Part shown: in pieces, positions 18,582 to 26,625 of the stretch
Position numbering within the stretch: position 1 is the stretch's first letter
Layout of the letters: every line of letters starts with the position of its first letter
DNA from: JBFAPK01 sp040676675
GTDB taxonomy: Bacteria > Actinomycetota > Actinomycetes > Mycobacteriales > Micromonosporaceae
Length of the DNA: 64,000 nucleotides
Direction of reading: 5' to 3'
Assembly (NCBI RefSeq): GCF_040676675.1
Contig: NZ_JBFAPK010000005.1
Span: 124,001-188,000, forward strand
Program-made: the position numbers and the translations under genes
Notes under the pieces: model-generated
Told to the model about the DNA's origin: nothing
The model's input: the letters and a program-made list of their open reading frames with translations, nothing else
Database searches by the model: none

Positions 18582-20498
18582 CTACCCGGCGCTCCCTCCG
18601 GAGCGCGTCTCGTACACCGTTTCCGGCGGACGGCGTACCTGGACGAGGCGGCGCAGGTGGTCCCGCGTCTCCGGGTCGGTCGCGTAGAGGACCGTGCCGC
18701 GCATGCCGCGGGTGAGCAGCACCTTGTACGTGTTCCGGATCAGCCGGTCGGCCTCGTCGTCGCTGACCGACCGCCGGCTGCGGAACGCCGGATCCTTTGA
18801 CTCCTCGCGCCGGGTCACCAGCCGCCCGTTCCGCGCCACCAGGTCCGGGCCAATGATCACGCCGGACCAGTCGTACTCGAAGCCCTGCGCGGTGTAGACG
18901 CAGCCCACCTGGCCGAAGCCGTTCGGGTCGGTGGCCCAGAACGCGCTACCCGGCGCGTCGGCGACGCTGCGTTCGCTCTTGACGTTCCACGGCCGGGCCC
19001 AACCCCCGATGACGACGTCCGGCACGAGCGTGCCGTCCGGCCGTGGGTCGCTCCAGGGCCAGCAGTACCCGGCGGACATCCGGGCCGTACCGGCGACGAC
19101 CTGCCGCTCGGCGAGGTAGCGCTCCAACTCCTCGGGCGACTCCGCCACCCGTACGTCGAACCGCCCGTCGCCCTCCCAGACGGTCGGCGCGCCGCCGTCG
19201 AGACCGAGCAGGTCGAGCACCCACTGCTCGTACGCCTCGCTCCCGCCGCACCGGAACTGGTCGTGCAGCGAAACGACCTCGACCTCCAGGCCCAGCTTCT
19301 CCGCGTGCGCGGAGATGACCTCAACGTTGCCCAACTCGCCCGGCTTGACCACCTGATGTTCGTCGAGCAGGAAGACGGGCACGCGCGCGGCGCTCATCAG
19401 CTCCTCGATCTGTGGCCGCGCGACGCCCCGGGTCACCTTCGGCGTGAACCGGTTGACCGAGGTTTCCCGGATCCGGTGCGCCTCGTCGCAGAGCAGGACC
19501 TCAAAGTCGTTGGGCGACGCCGTCATGAAGCTGTTGAAGTACTTGAACATGTCCCGCAGCCGAGTCGATCCACGGCCCGCGTAGCGGCGCAGGGTCTGGG
19601 TGAACGACCGGGATCCCGTGGCGTGCAACACCGACCGGTTCTGCCGGGCCAACTCGCCGAGGACCGAGAGGGCGATGACGCTCTTGCCGCTGCCCGGTCC
19701 GCCCGCCACCACCACCGCTCGCTTGCGGTTCGCGGTCCGCGCCCGCTCCACCGCGTGCATCACCAGTTCGTACGCCACGTGCTGCTCGTCCAGCAGGGTG
19801 AAGTGCGACCGCTCCTTCAGCTCGGCGGCCGCGTATGCGAGAAGGTGCCTGCTCGGCCGGACGGTGCTGGTGAGGAAGCGGTCGGCCGCACCGGCGCCGG
19901 AGACCGGCGCGAACTGGCTTCGCAGGTGATCGAGCCAGCGGCCCCGGTGCTGCTTCGTGAAGATCCGGCTCTGCTCGTCCGCGCGTCGGACGAAAAGGTC
20001 GGCGACGTCGCGGTCGACCGCGTTGTGCAGGTAAGCAGCCCCGCGCAGCTGTTTCGGCGCACGCCCGAAGACGCCGAGGAAATCGGTCAGGTACCGGCAG
20101 TAGTCCGCGACCTGCAGCCCCGGGTGCAGCCGTGGTCCGCGGACTCCCTCGACCGCCACCAGGCTGTCCGAGTCCTCGTACGCCGTGGCGTACGACCACT
20201 GCTTCAGCTCCACCACCAGGTAGGTGTCGTCGCCGGTACGAGCGTCCACCCCCGCCAGGACCGCGTCCACTCGTCGGCTCGTCAGCGGCAACTGGTACTC
20301 GACCAGGACCTCGACCTCGCCCAGACCCGCGTCGACGAGATCCTGTGCCAGCACGGGAAGGCTACGGGCCCACGACTTTTTCTCGGCGGGCGCCACCCCG
20401 TGCCCGCTCATCCGCACCTGCTCGCCCACCCGGTCCGCGAGGCTCCCATCGGCGGCCAAGCGCAACAAACCAGCAGCAGACGTACGGTACGCCGACAT
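18582..20498 (-). CDS. Nuclease-fold + DUF2075 (Schlafen group 3-like) helicase, copy B
   Basis: The protein has 638 residues and is a paralogue of copy A. It has the same nuclease-like core, D78 in RRVDAVLAG and E97-x-K99 in YLVVELKQW. The P-loop is VVVAGGPGSGKSVIAL, and the Walker B motif is CDEAHRIRE. The C-terminal motifs TAQGFEYDW and KVLLTRGMRGT also match. ATG 20498. Both copies keep all visible catalytic residues, so neither looks like a decaying duplicate. The MazG-like gene ends 105 bases upstream and reads the same way. The function is predicted from family membership; the substrate is unknown. Confidence 0.88.
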   Translation of the reverse strand: MSAYRTSAAGLLRLAADGSLADRVGEQVRMSGHGVAPAEKKSWARSLPVLAQDLVDAGLGEVEVLVEYQLPLTSRRVDAVLAGVDARTGDDTYLVVELKQWSYATAYEDSDSLVAVEGVRGPRLHPGLQVADYCRYLTDFLGVFGRAPKQLRGAAYLHNAVDRDVADLFVRRADEQSRIFTKQHRGRWLDHLRSQFAPVSGAGAADRFLTSTVRPSRHLLAYAAAELKERSHFTLLDEQHVAYELVMHAVERARTANRKRAVVVAGGPGSGKSVIALSVLGELARQNRSVLHATGSRSFTQTLRRYAGRGSTRLRDMFKYFNSFMTASPNDFEVLLCDEAHRIRETSVNRFTPKVTRGVARPQIEELMSAARVPVFLLDEHQVVKPGELGNVEVISAHAEKLGLEVEVVSLHDQFRCGGSEAYEQWVLDLLGLDGGAPTVWEGDGRFDVRVAESPEELERYLAERQVVAGTARMSAGYCWPWSDPRPDGTLVPDVVIGGWARPWNVKSERSVADAPGSAFWATDPNGFGQVGCVYTAQGFEYDWSGVIIGPDLVARNGRLVTRREESKDPAFRSRRSVSDDEADRLIRNTYKVLLTRGMRGTVLYATDPETRDHLRRLVQVRRPPETVYETRSGGSAG

Positions 20499-20518
20499 CG
20501 ACAGGTGCCCCCGGGCAG

Positions 20519-20533
20519 CACGAAGTGATCGTG
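20519..20533. promoter_or_regulatory. Candidate operator CACGA-N5-TCGTG upstream of helicase B
   Basis: CACGAAGTGATCGTG keeps the same arms as the site at 18467 with a different centre. It lies 21 bases before ATG 20498. The flanking sequence to about 20580 (TGGGGGGCAT, then GGAAGCCCGTCGG) aligns with the region upstream of copy A. It may bind a regulator common to both genes. Confidence 0.55.
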
Positions 20534-20603
20534 CGGATGGGGGGCATATCCGTACGCCGGAAGCCCGTCGGACCGCTTACTTGTCACGACTGTAGCGAGG
20601 AGA

Positions 20604-20996
20604 TCAACCCTCCGCTACGCCCGGGGGCGCCTTCGCCGCAGACCCTCGGGACTGCTCGACCGGATAACGGCGCGCCGAGTCCGCCAGTTTGTCGATGGCG
20701 GCCTCCACCAGGTCGATACCGAGCACGTCGGCCAACCGGACCAGATAGATCGTCACGTCGCCGATCTCGGCCCGTACCCGTGCGCCAGCCACGGGATCCG
20801 CCATCACCCGCGCCGACTCTTCCGGCGTCAGCCACTGCAGTTCGGCGAGCAGTTCGCCGACCTCGCCGGCGAGTGCCATCGCCAGGTTCTTCGGGGTATG
20901 GAACGGCTGCCAGTCCCGCTCCTGCGCGAACCCACGGAGCCGCTCGGCGAGATCGCGAAGGTCCTCGTTCCCGCCTGCGTAGTCTGATGAACTCAC
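20604..20996 (-). CDS. MazG-like nucleotide pyrophosphohydrolase
   Basis: The protein has 130 residues and matches the RS21-C6/MazG-like family: ERDWQPFHTPKNLAMALAGEVGELLAELQW, then a second metal-binding motif EIGDVTIYLVRLAD. The E-x-x-E and E-x-x-D patterns of the all-alpha NTP pyrophosphatases are present. Family members hydrolyse dNTPs or modified nucleotides to the monophosphate. GTG 20996 was chosen because it gives the usual family length; a longer frame has an atypical N-terminus. It is the first gene of the leftward run leading into the helicases and pglW, and could deplete nucleotides during infection, which is inference. Confidence 0.9.
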   Translation of the reverse strand: MSSSDYAGGNEDLRDLAERLRGFAQERDWQPFHTPKNLAMALAGEVGELLAELQWLTPEESARVMADPVAGARVRAEIGDVTIYLVRLADVLGIDLVEAAIDKLADSARRYPVEQSRGSAAKAPPGVAEG

Positions 20997-21138
20997 GGTT
21001 CCGGACGATAGCCCGGACGCGGGTGCGGCGCCTGCGGCCAGGTCATCGCTTCCGGGTGGCTCGCTGCGCACCGGCTGGCCGAGGGCGGGCCAGGATCGCC
21101 CGCCGGAGGTGGCGGGCGACCTCGGGCGGATCGCTCGT

Positions 21139-21558
21139 TCACTCGATGAACTGGTAGTCGGCGACGATACGACCGTCGGGGCCGAGCATCAGGATCTCCA
21201 ACCCGACCCCGGCGACCTCGCCGCTGTCCCGGGCGACCATCTCCCAGCTGAGCTTGACGACGTCGCGCAGTCGCTCGGCGTTGCCGCGCGAGCGGAACAC
21301 GAAGCTGCCGGGCGCGACGAACTCTTCGTACGCCCGCGTGACCCGGAACTCCAGCGCCTCGTGGCCACGGGCCTCCAGGACGGTCAGGTCGAAGCCGATC
21401 CGATCGGCGTTCTCCCGCATTTCCTGCGGCGGCTGCAGTACGTGAGTCGCGTCGGCCGACCACAGCTCGCGGACGGCCGCACGGCGGCGCTCCGCGTCGG
21501 GTTCGTTCCAGATCGCGGCGTACCGGTCGGCGAGCTGCTGCGTGTCGATTGCGGTCAT
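21139..21558 (-). CDS. NTF2-like / SnoaL-like protein
   Basis: The protein has 139 residues. The N-terminus LADRYAAIWNEPDAERRRAAVRELWSADATHVL is typical of the SnoaL-like nuclear transport factor 2 family, and the rest shows the alternating strands of that fold. Members include small enzymes and ligand-binding proteins; the exact role is not visible. The ATG start is clear. It is on the same strand as the MazG-like gene, 142 bases away, and need not be co-transcribed with it. Confidence 0.85.
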   Translation of the reverse strand: MTAIDTQQLADRYAAIWNEPDAERRRAAVRELWSADATHVLQPPQEMRENADRIGFDLTVLEARGHEALEFRVTRAYEEFVAPGSFVFRSRGNAERLRDVVKLSWEMVARDSGEVAGVGLEILMLGPDGRIVADYQFIE

Positions 21559-21959
21559 GGTGGCGTTCCCCCGTCTTCTCGAGTGATCAGGCGTGCGGCA
21601 ACGACTCTGCTGGTCCCGTCGTGGACCGGCAATTCCCGGCGGGGAATCGTCGAGGCGCGGCGCTCACCGGCGGCGGGCATCAGCCGCAGCGAACGGTTGC
21701 TACGTTGGCGCCGTAACGAGGACCCGGTCTCCTCTCACGTGCGGGCTCCCGGGCGCGCTGCTGCTCATCGTGATCCTCCTGGTCAGCCGCGTGGTGCAGC
21801 CCGACTAAGACCCGGTACGCGATGACGTCGGCGAGGGCTCGGCCGTGGGCACGGCAGCACGCACGCCGCCTCCGGGTGGCGTGGCCGTCGGCCGGGCGGC
21901 GCGAACATCGCCTTCCAGGCGCCCGCGGCCGGACCTCAATCCAGCCGCCCAGCCTCAGG
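21559..21959. other. 401-base intergenic region
   Basis: This stretch lies between the starts of one leftward gene and the end of another. A short rightward frame (21593-21808) ends in a hydrophobic helix (ALLLIVILLVSRVV), but it lacks a convincing start or ribosome-binding site. The right half is GC-rich with no clear signal. I see no RNA gene. Confidence 0.4.
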
Positions 21960-22727
21960 TCACGGGACGTCGACGGGCCGGAACCGCTCGCCGTCCAGTA
22001 CCGGCACCCGCGTGCTCGACGCGACCTCGGCGGCGATGTCGACGTCTTCCGGGTAGCCGTACTGGATCAGCTCGCGCCCGCTGGCGCAGTCCCGCAACGC
22101 CTCGCCGACGCGGGCCGCCACCTGTCGGTACGACGCCGCCGCCACCTCCGCCTCGGGTGAGAGCCCACCGACTCCCTCGTCGGACAGGCCGGTGACGAAC
22201 GCGCCCGCGCCCCACAGGTCTTCCACCGCCGGACGCAGGGACCCGTCCGCGTTCCACCGCTCCCCGGCCGGGACCACCGCGATGGCCGCGTCCGGCCCGA
22301 GCTGGCGGGCGGCCCATCGCGCGGCGGCGCGGGCGTTCCGCAGGGAGACGCCGATGACGGTCGCCCCCTGCTCGGCCAGGCGCCGGGCGATGGTGGACCC
22401 GTTGGGCGACGGCAGCACCAGCCGCGTCAGGCCGGCGCAGGACCGGATCGTGGCCGGCGAGAGGCTCACCGGCGCGTCCGGGCCCACCTGCGATCGACCG
22501 ACCGCCAGCATCGCCCCGTGGCGCTCGGCGAAGGCGACGGCCCGGTCGTCGCGCCAGCGGTACGGAAAGACCTCGACACCGCGATCCGCCGCGACGGTCA
22601 GGGCGGTGGTGAACGACAGGACGTCGACCACTGCCACGATCTGGGCGCCGGGGCCGACGGCGTCCCCACCGATCGGCCCCCAGTCACACCGGATCCGGTA
22701 TCCGACCTGCGCGTACGGGTTGATCAT
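21960..22727 (-). CDS. comB: 2-phosphosulfolactate phosphatase family protein (ComB-like)
   Basis: The protein has 255 residues and matches the ComB family: VAVVDVLSFTTALTVAADRGVEVFPY near the start, LVLPSPNGSTIARRLAEQGATVIGVSLRNA in the middle, and VVPAGERW with EDLWGAGAF later. The enzyme removes phosphate from 2-phosphosulfolactate in coenzyme M synthesis in archaea. In actinomycetes, which do not make coenzyme M, the substrate is uncertain and the symbol marks family only. ATG 22727. It diverges from the membrane-anchored gene at 22916, and the 188-base gap holds both promoters. Confidence 0.85.
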   Translation of the reverse strand: MINPYAQVGYRIRCDWGPIGGDAVGPGAQIVAVVDVLSFTTALTVAADRGVEVFPYRWRDDRAVAFAERHGAMLAVGRSQVGPDAPVSLSPATIRSCAGLTRLVLPSPNGSTIARRLAEQGATVIGVSLRNARAAARWAARQLGPDAAIAVVPAGERWNADGSLRPAVEDLWGAGAFVTGLSDEGVGGLSPEAEVAAASYRQVAARVGEALRDCASGRELIQYGYPEDVDIAAEVASSTRVPVLDGERFRPVDVP

Positions 22728-22915
22728 TAGGCCAGCCTACAAGCGATCGGGTCTACCACCTGGCCGGGGCGACACGGTCGGCGCACGAGGACTCGGGTCG
22801 TCCCCCCGGACCCTTCACGAGGGCCGATCCGACGACAGCGTCCACCGCTTATCGTGGAAGAAATCGAAGTTCGACCGTACCACCGGCGGGATCCCCGGGC
22901 CCGAAAGGGGTGGCG

Positions 22916-23554
22916 ATGGCTGTGGCGATCATCGGTCTCGTCGGCGCGCTGCTGGGTGCGGTGACCACCCTGCTCGGCGTGGTGCTGACCGAGCGGGGCC
23001 AGGCCCGCCGGGAGGAGGCCAGGTGGCGGCGGGACCAGCGCGCGGCGGCGTACGACGGGACGCTCCGTCACCTCCTGCGGGCCGCGAACCTGCGGTCCGA
23101 GTTCGCCGAGGGCGGCGGAATGGCCGTCGTACGGCAGGAGCACCAGCGCGAGTGGTTCGACGACCTCGTCCAGGCACAGTTCTGGCTGCACCAGCTCATC
23201 CGGTACTGCGACGGGTCGCAGCTGCCCGGCCTCCAGGCCGCCGCCGCCCGGCTGGACCTGCACGTCGCCCGTCTGATCACCGCCGAGAGCTACGGCGGCA
23301 AGGGCTTCTCGATCCTGGCGATCCTGCAGGAGTGCATCGCGGTCGTGACGGCGAGCGCCCGTGCCGACGGGGGTCAACCGCTTCCGCCCGGCCGGTTCAC
23401 CGGCCCGGAAGCACCGGGGCCGGCCGGGGTCGAGCCGGCCGCCTCGCAGATACCGATGTCCCCGCCGCGTCGCATTCGCGTCGCTCAGGAGGGGCGGGAC
23501 ACGGGGATTTCGAACATCGTCTTCCAACCGACCGATCGGCCTCCCGAGCCGTGA
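22916..23554 (+). CDS. Membrane-anchored hypothetical protein
   Basis: The protein has 212 residues and one N-terminal membrane helix (VAIIGLVGALLGAVTTLLGVVL), followed by a basic, helical cytoplasmic part (RGQARREEARWRRDQRAAAYDGTLRHLLRAA). The C-terminus is Pro-rich and looks disordered. I know similar actinobacterial proteins only as hypotheticals. ATG 22916 was chosen over GTG 22910 because GAAAGGGG then sits at good spacing. It converges on the TetR gene. Confidence 0.75.
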   Translation: MAVAIIGLVGALLGAVTTLLGVVLTERGQARREEARWRRDQRAAAYDGTLRHLLRAANLRSEFAEGGGMAVVRQEHQREWFDDLVQAQFWLHQLIRYCDGSQLPGLQAAAARLDLHVARLITAESYGGKGFSILAILQECIAVVTASARADGGQPLPPGRFTGPEAPGPAGVEPAASQIPMSPPRRIRVAQEGRDTGISNIVFQPTDRPPEP

Positions 23555-23587
23555 ACCGGCCGGGCGCTCGCCCCCGATGCGCCGACA

Positions 23588-23611
23588 CGTGGCACGGGGC
23601 GCCCCGCCACG
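23588..23611. terminator. Hairpin between convergent genes
   Basis: CGTGGC and GCCACG flank the inner palindrome GGGGCGCCCC. The hairpin lies 34 bases after the stop of the rightward membrane-anchored gene and before the end of the leftward TetR gene. No T-run follows, as is common in actinomycetes. Confidence 0.5.
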
Positions 23612-23722
23612 CGAGGAACCGCCCGGGCATCCGCCCTCCCGCGCGCACCTGACGAGGGCGCGCATGACCAGGGCGCGCTCGATCGAGGCCGAGATGCCGG
23701 CCGGCGCCGGACCCGCGGCGGG

Positions 23723-24337
23723 TCACCGCAGCTGACCGGCGATGCGGCGCAGCCCGGCCCGGATGCGCGGCTCGCCGAGTTCTGGCAAGACCGCGGCCAC
23801 GTGCTCGGCGGCCAGGGCGGCGAGCAGCGCGTGGGCGGTGTGGTCCGGGTCGGGCAGGCCGTCGAGCAGGATCGCCACGTGTCGGTGCCAAAACCGGTAG
23901 GCCCCGATCCGGTACCGGGCGCCGGGCGCCGCGGTCTCGGACATCCGTACCAGGTCCAGGTGCTCCAGCAGGTAGTCGAGGTAGGCGTCGACGAACGCGG
24001 TGAGTCGTTCGGCCGGCGGCGCTCCGGGGCCCAGCGGCGGCGGTCCGTGCAGGATCGCCTCCTGCAACCGCCGCTCCCGCGCGTCGAGCAGCGCGACGGC
24101 CAGCCCGGACTTGTCGCCGAACCGGCGGAACAGCGTGCCCTTGCCCACCCCGGCCGCGGCCGCGACCTGATCCATGGAGACGGCGGCCACACCGTGCTCG
24201 GCGAAGAGCCGGGCGGCCGCGTCGAGCACGGCGGCCCGGTTGCGCGCGGCGTCGGCGCGCTCCTTGGGCGGAGGGGTACGGAGCAGGTCCAGCGGGATTG
24301 CAGAACCGGACTGCGGTCCGCTACTCTTCTCGGGCAT
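23723..24337 (-). CDS. TetR-family transcriptional regulator
   Basis: The protein has 204 residues. The N-terminal TetR helix-turn-helix (about residues 30-75) reads AVLDAAARLFAEHGVAAVSMDQVAAAAGVGKGTLFRRFGDKSGL when pieced together. The C-terminal ligand domain is helical and variable. It faces a rhodanese gene across 38 bases that contain the perfect palindrome CGGACTATAGTCCG, so it very likely represses itself and the rhodanese gene. The inducer cannot be read from sequence; a reactive sulfur or electrophile signal is possible given the partner. Confidence 0.93.
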   Translation of the reverse strand: MPEKSSGPQSGSAIPLDLLRTPPPKERADAARNRAAVLDAAARLFAEHGVAAVSMDQVAAAAGVGKGTLFRRFGDKSGLAVALLDARERRLQEAILHGPPPLGPGAPPAERLTAFVDAYLDYLLEHLDLVRMSETAAPGARYRIGAYRFWHRHVAILLDGLPDPDHTAHALLAALAAEHVAAVLPELGEPRIRAGLRRIAGQLR

Positions 24338-24340
24338 AGT

Positions 24341-24354
24341 CGGACTATAGTCCG
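24341..24354. promoter_or_regulatory. TetR operator candidate, perfect 14-bp palindrome
   Basis: CGGACTATAGTCCG is fully self-complementary. It lies 3 bases from the tetR start codon and 21 bases before the rhodanese start, within the only gap where both promoters can be. This layout is typical for TetR autoregulation. Confidence 0.78.
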
Positions 24355-24375
24355 TTTCACTCTGGAGGTAGCGAC

Positions 24376-24702
24376 GTGACCGCTCTGATCACTCGTGACG
24401 AACTGGAGGCGGAGATTGCCGCCGGTACCGTGACCGTCGTCGACGCGCTGGGCGGCGAGTACCACGCCAAGCAGCACCTGCCCGGCGCCCTCGCCCTGAC
24501 CCCGGGCGAGGTGGACGCCAAGGCGGCGACCGTGCTGCCGGACCGTGACGCCGCGATCGTCACGTACTGCTCCAACCCGTCCTGCCCGAACAGCGGCCAG
24601 GTAGCCGACCGGCTCACCGCGCTCGGCTACCGCAACGTCCGGAAGTACCGGGAGGGCATCGAGGACTGGGTGGGCGCCGGCCTGCCCACCGAGTCCGCCT
24701 GA
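24376..24702 (+). CDS. Rhodanese-like domain protein
   Basis: The protein has 108 residues and is a single rhodanese domain: VTVVDALGGEYHAKQHLPGAL, then the active-site loop YCSNPSCPNSG, with the conserved cysteine in CSNPSC. Such proteins carry persulfide sulfur or act in thiol stress. GTG 24376 follows GGAGG at 24364-24368. It is divergent from the TetR gene with a shared palindromic operator. The active-site loop has a second cysteine, which could allow a disulfide. Confidence in the fold is high; the physiological acceptor is unknown. Confidence 0.92.
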   Translation: MTALITRDELEAEIAAGTVTVVDALGGEYHAKQHLPGALALTPGEVDAKAATVLPDRDAAIVTYCSNPSCPNSGQVADRLTALGYRNVRKYREGIEDWVGAGLPTESA

Positions 24703-24732
24703 CGGCGCCGGAATCCGTCCCGCTCGTATCCG

Positions 24733-24756
24733 GAGCGGCGGCCCCGGCCGCTGCTC
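24733..24756 (+). terminator. Hairpin after the rhodanese gene
   Basis: GAGCGGCGGCC and GGCCGCTGCTC form an 11-base stem with one mismatch, 31 bases after the rhodanese stop. There is no T-run. Confidence 0.5.
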
Positions 24757-24851
24757 GTGGTGTACGGGTGCGAGGCGGCCGGTGCGGGCCGTCCACGCGT
24801 CGACGCGCGGGCGGCCCCCTTCGCGGCGAGATCGACGAGAGACGACGGGCC

Positions 24852-26474
24852 TCAGCCCGGTCGGGACACCACGAGTTCCATGTGCATGGTGTCGGTGGAC
24901 TCGCCGCCCCACGCCATGCCGACGTCGAACCCGTGCTGCGCCATGGCCACCATGAACTCCGCGTTGAAGTGTTCCCGACCGGCGGCGGGGTCGCGCGGGT
25001 TGAAGAAGCCCCGGTCCAGCAGTTGCGCCATCGACGGGGTGTCGGCGACCGCCTGCGTGGTGGGCCGCTGGCCCCGGCGGCGCTGGGCCGCGCCGAAGAG
25101 GAACGCCGGTTGGCCGAGCTTCGTACGCAGCGACGCCAGCCGGTCGACGATCTCCCGCGCGCCCACCAAGGGCCGCAGCGCCTCCGTGGCCCGCTGCGCG
25201 TGCTCGGCCAGCCGGGTGACGCGCTCGGCGAAGGCGGCCGGTGGTGCGGCGTCCGGCGCGGCCGGCTGCCCGGCGGCGGGCGTCGTGGCAGGGGATGGGG
25301 TGGCCGGCGATGCCGGCAGGCCGGCCTGCTGTTCCCAGCGGTCGAGCCGCTGCCACAGCGGCGAGTTCGCCGCCGGCTCCCGCCCCCGGGCCGCGCGCAG
25401 CGCGGCGGTGGCGGCGTGGGCGGCCTGCTCGATCCGGGTGATCCGCGCAGTGAGCTGGGCGCGGGGCGGCAACGCGGCGGGGTCGAGCCCCGCGGCCGTG
25501 GCCGAGTTCCGCAGCCGCTGCTCCTCCGCACCGATCGCGTCGAACCAGGGCTGGATCACCGGCGGCACCTCGGCCAGCACGGCGGCCCGGTCGGCGTCGG
25601 TGGTCGCCTCGAAATACCGGGTACGCAGCTCGAAGAACCGGTCCCGGTTGGCGCCGAGGCTGGCCTGGAACGCCTGCGACGCGGTCGCGAGCCGCTGCGA
25701 CTCGCTGCGGATCTGGTCGAACAGGGCCGTGGCGGCGGCCGACGGCGGCTCGCCGGCCTCGGTCGCGTCACCGGCGGCCCGGATGACCGCCCGCCGGGCG
25801 GAGTACTCCCCCAGTTGCGCGTTGCTGGGACCGCCGCCGACCAGCCGCAGCAGCTCGGCGGTCTCGCCCCGCCCGATGCGGGGCATGTTGATCGCGTCGT
25901 AGTCGATGGCGTACCCGAGGGTGTGCATCGACGCGCCACCGTAGTGGGTCTGGTCGCTGAAGGCGCGGCGGAACGCGAAGGCGACGGTCGTGGACGGTGC
26001 GGGCCCGCCAAGGCTGGCGATCGCGGCCTCCAGCCGGACCTTCGCGTCGCGGTGCAGGTACGGTCCCCCGGGCGCCGCGCAGCGCTCGATCGCCGCGAAG
26101 TGGGCCAGCGTCGCCTCGTTGGAGCCGAACCACTCGCGGCCGGCGCGCAGGAATTCCCGCCGCTGGGTCTCGGTCGCCAGCGGTACGGCGCCGCCGCCAC
26201 GTACGACCTCGGGCAGCGACTCGACCTGGCTCAGCGCGGTCTCGTCGTCGATGTCGCGCTGCACCACGACATCGGGCCGCACCACGGCCGGCCGCCCGGA
26301 GAGCAACCTGCCGGTGGCCGCGTTGCCGGCCTGCCGTTGCAGCCGCAGGAGCGCGGCGGTCGTCGGCTCGGCCTCGGGGACACGATCGTCCGGGCCCGCC
26401 ACCCGTCCGCCGGACACGCCGGCGTGGCGGTCGTGCCGGGGCGGCGCGCCGCTGGCGGCATGCCGGTGCGACAT
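24852..26474 (-). CDS. M15-peptidase-like protein with eCIS/DUF4157-type N-terminal motif
   Basis: The protein has 540 residues. Near residues 40-60 it has ALLRLQRQAGNAA followed by VVQRD. This motif is common at the start of DUF4157 and other proteins linked to extracellular contractile injection systems. The core keeps an M15 (VanY-like) zinc-peptidase pattern: SMHTLGYAIDYD (H and D ligands) and, near the C-terminus, DTMHMELVV (His ligand). A long helical stretch separates the two parts. There is no signal peptide. A peptidoglycan-cutting effector loaded into an injection particle would fit, but no structural genes for such a particle are in the window. The ATG start lies 180 bases from the neighbouring secreted-protein gene. 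Confidence 0.72.
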   Translation of the reverse strand: MSHRHAASGAPPRHDRHAGVSGGRVAGPDDRVPEAEPTTAALLRLQRQAGNAATGRLLSGRPAVVRPDVVVQRDIDDETALSQVESLPEVVRGGGAVPLATETQRREFLRAGREWFGSNEATLAHFAAIERCAAPGGPYLHRDAKVRLEAAIASLGGPAPSTTVAFAFRRAFSDQTHYGGASMHTLGYAIDYDAINMPRIGRGETAELLRLVGGGPSNAQLGEYSARRAVIRAAGDATEAGEPPSAAATALFDQIRSESQRLATASQAFQASLGANRDRFFELRTRYFEATTDADRAAVLAEVPPVIQPWFDAIGAEEQRLRNSATAAGLDPAALPPRAQLTARITRIEQAAHAATAALRAARGREPAANSPLWQRLDRWEQQAGLPASPATPSPATTPAAGQPAAPDAAPPAAFAERVTRLAEHAQRATEALRPLVGAREIVDRLASLRTKLGQPAFLFGAAQRRRGQRPTTQAVADTPSMAQLLDRGFFNPRDPAAGREHFNAEFMVAMAQHGFDVGMAWGGESTDTMHMELVVSRPG

Positions 26475-26591
26475 GTGTCCAGCGTAGGGAAGCGGACGGC
26501 GGATGCGGGGGCAGCATCACCCGCCCGAAGGTGCACGCCGCACCACCCCCCGCACCGCGTACTACCAGAGCACGAGCGGTACCCCGAAGCA

Positions 26592-26625
26592 CGAGTGCCC
26601 AAGGGCGAACCCGCTGGGGCACTCG
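26592..26625 (-). terminator. Hairpin terminator after the secreted-protein gene
   Basis: CGAGTGCCC and GGGCACTCG pair perfectly around an inner GC-rich loop. It lies 30 bases past the stop of the leftward gene that ends at 26655. The core GGCGAACCCGC and the flank ACCCCGAAGCACGAG closely resemble the terminator at 5560. Confidence 0.68.

Noticed and set aside
21593..21808. Short rightward ORF ending in a hydrophobic helix
   Set aside because: The hydrophobic part could be a small membrane protein, but there is no ribosome-binding site, the N-terminal half has poor codon bias, and no plausible start lies near the helix.
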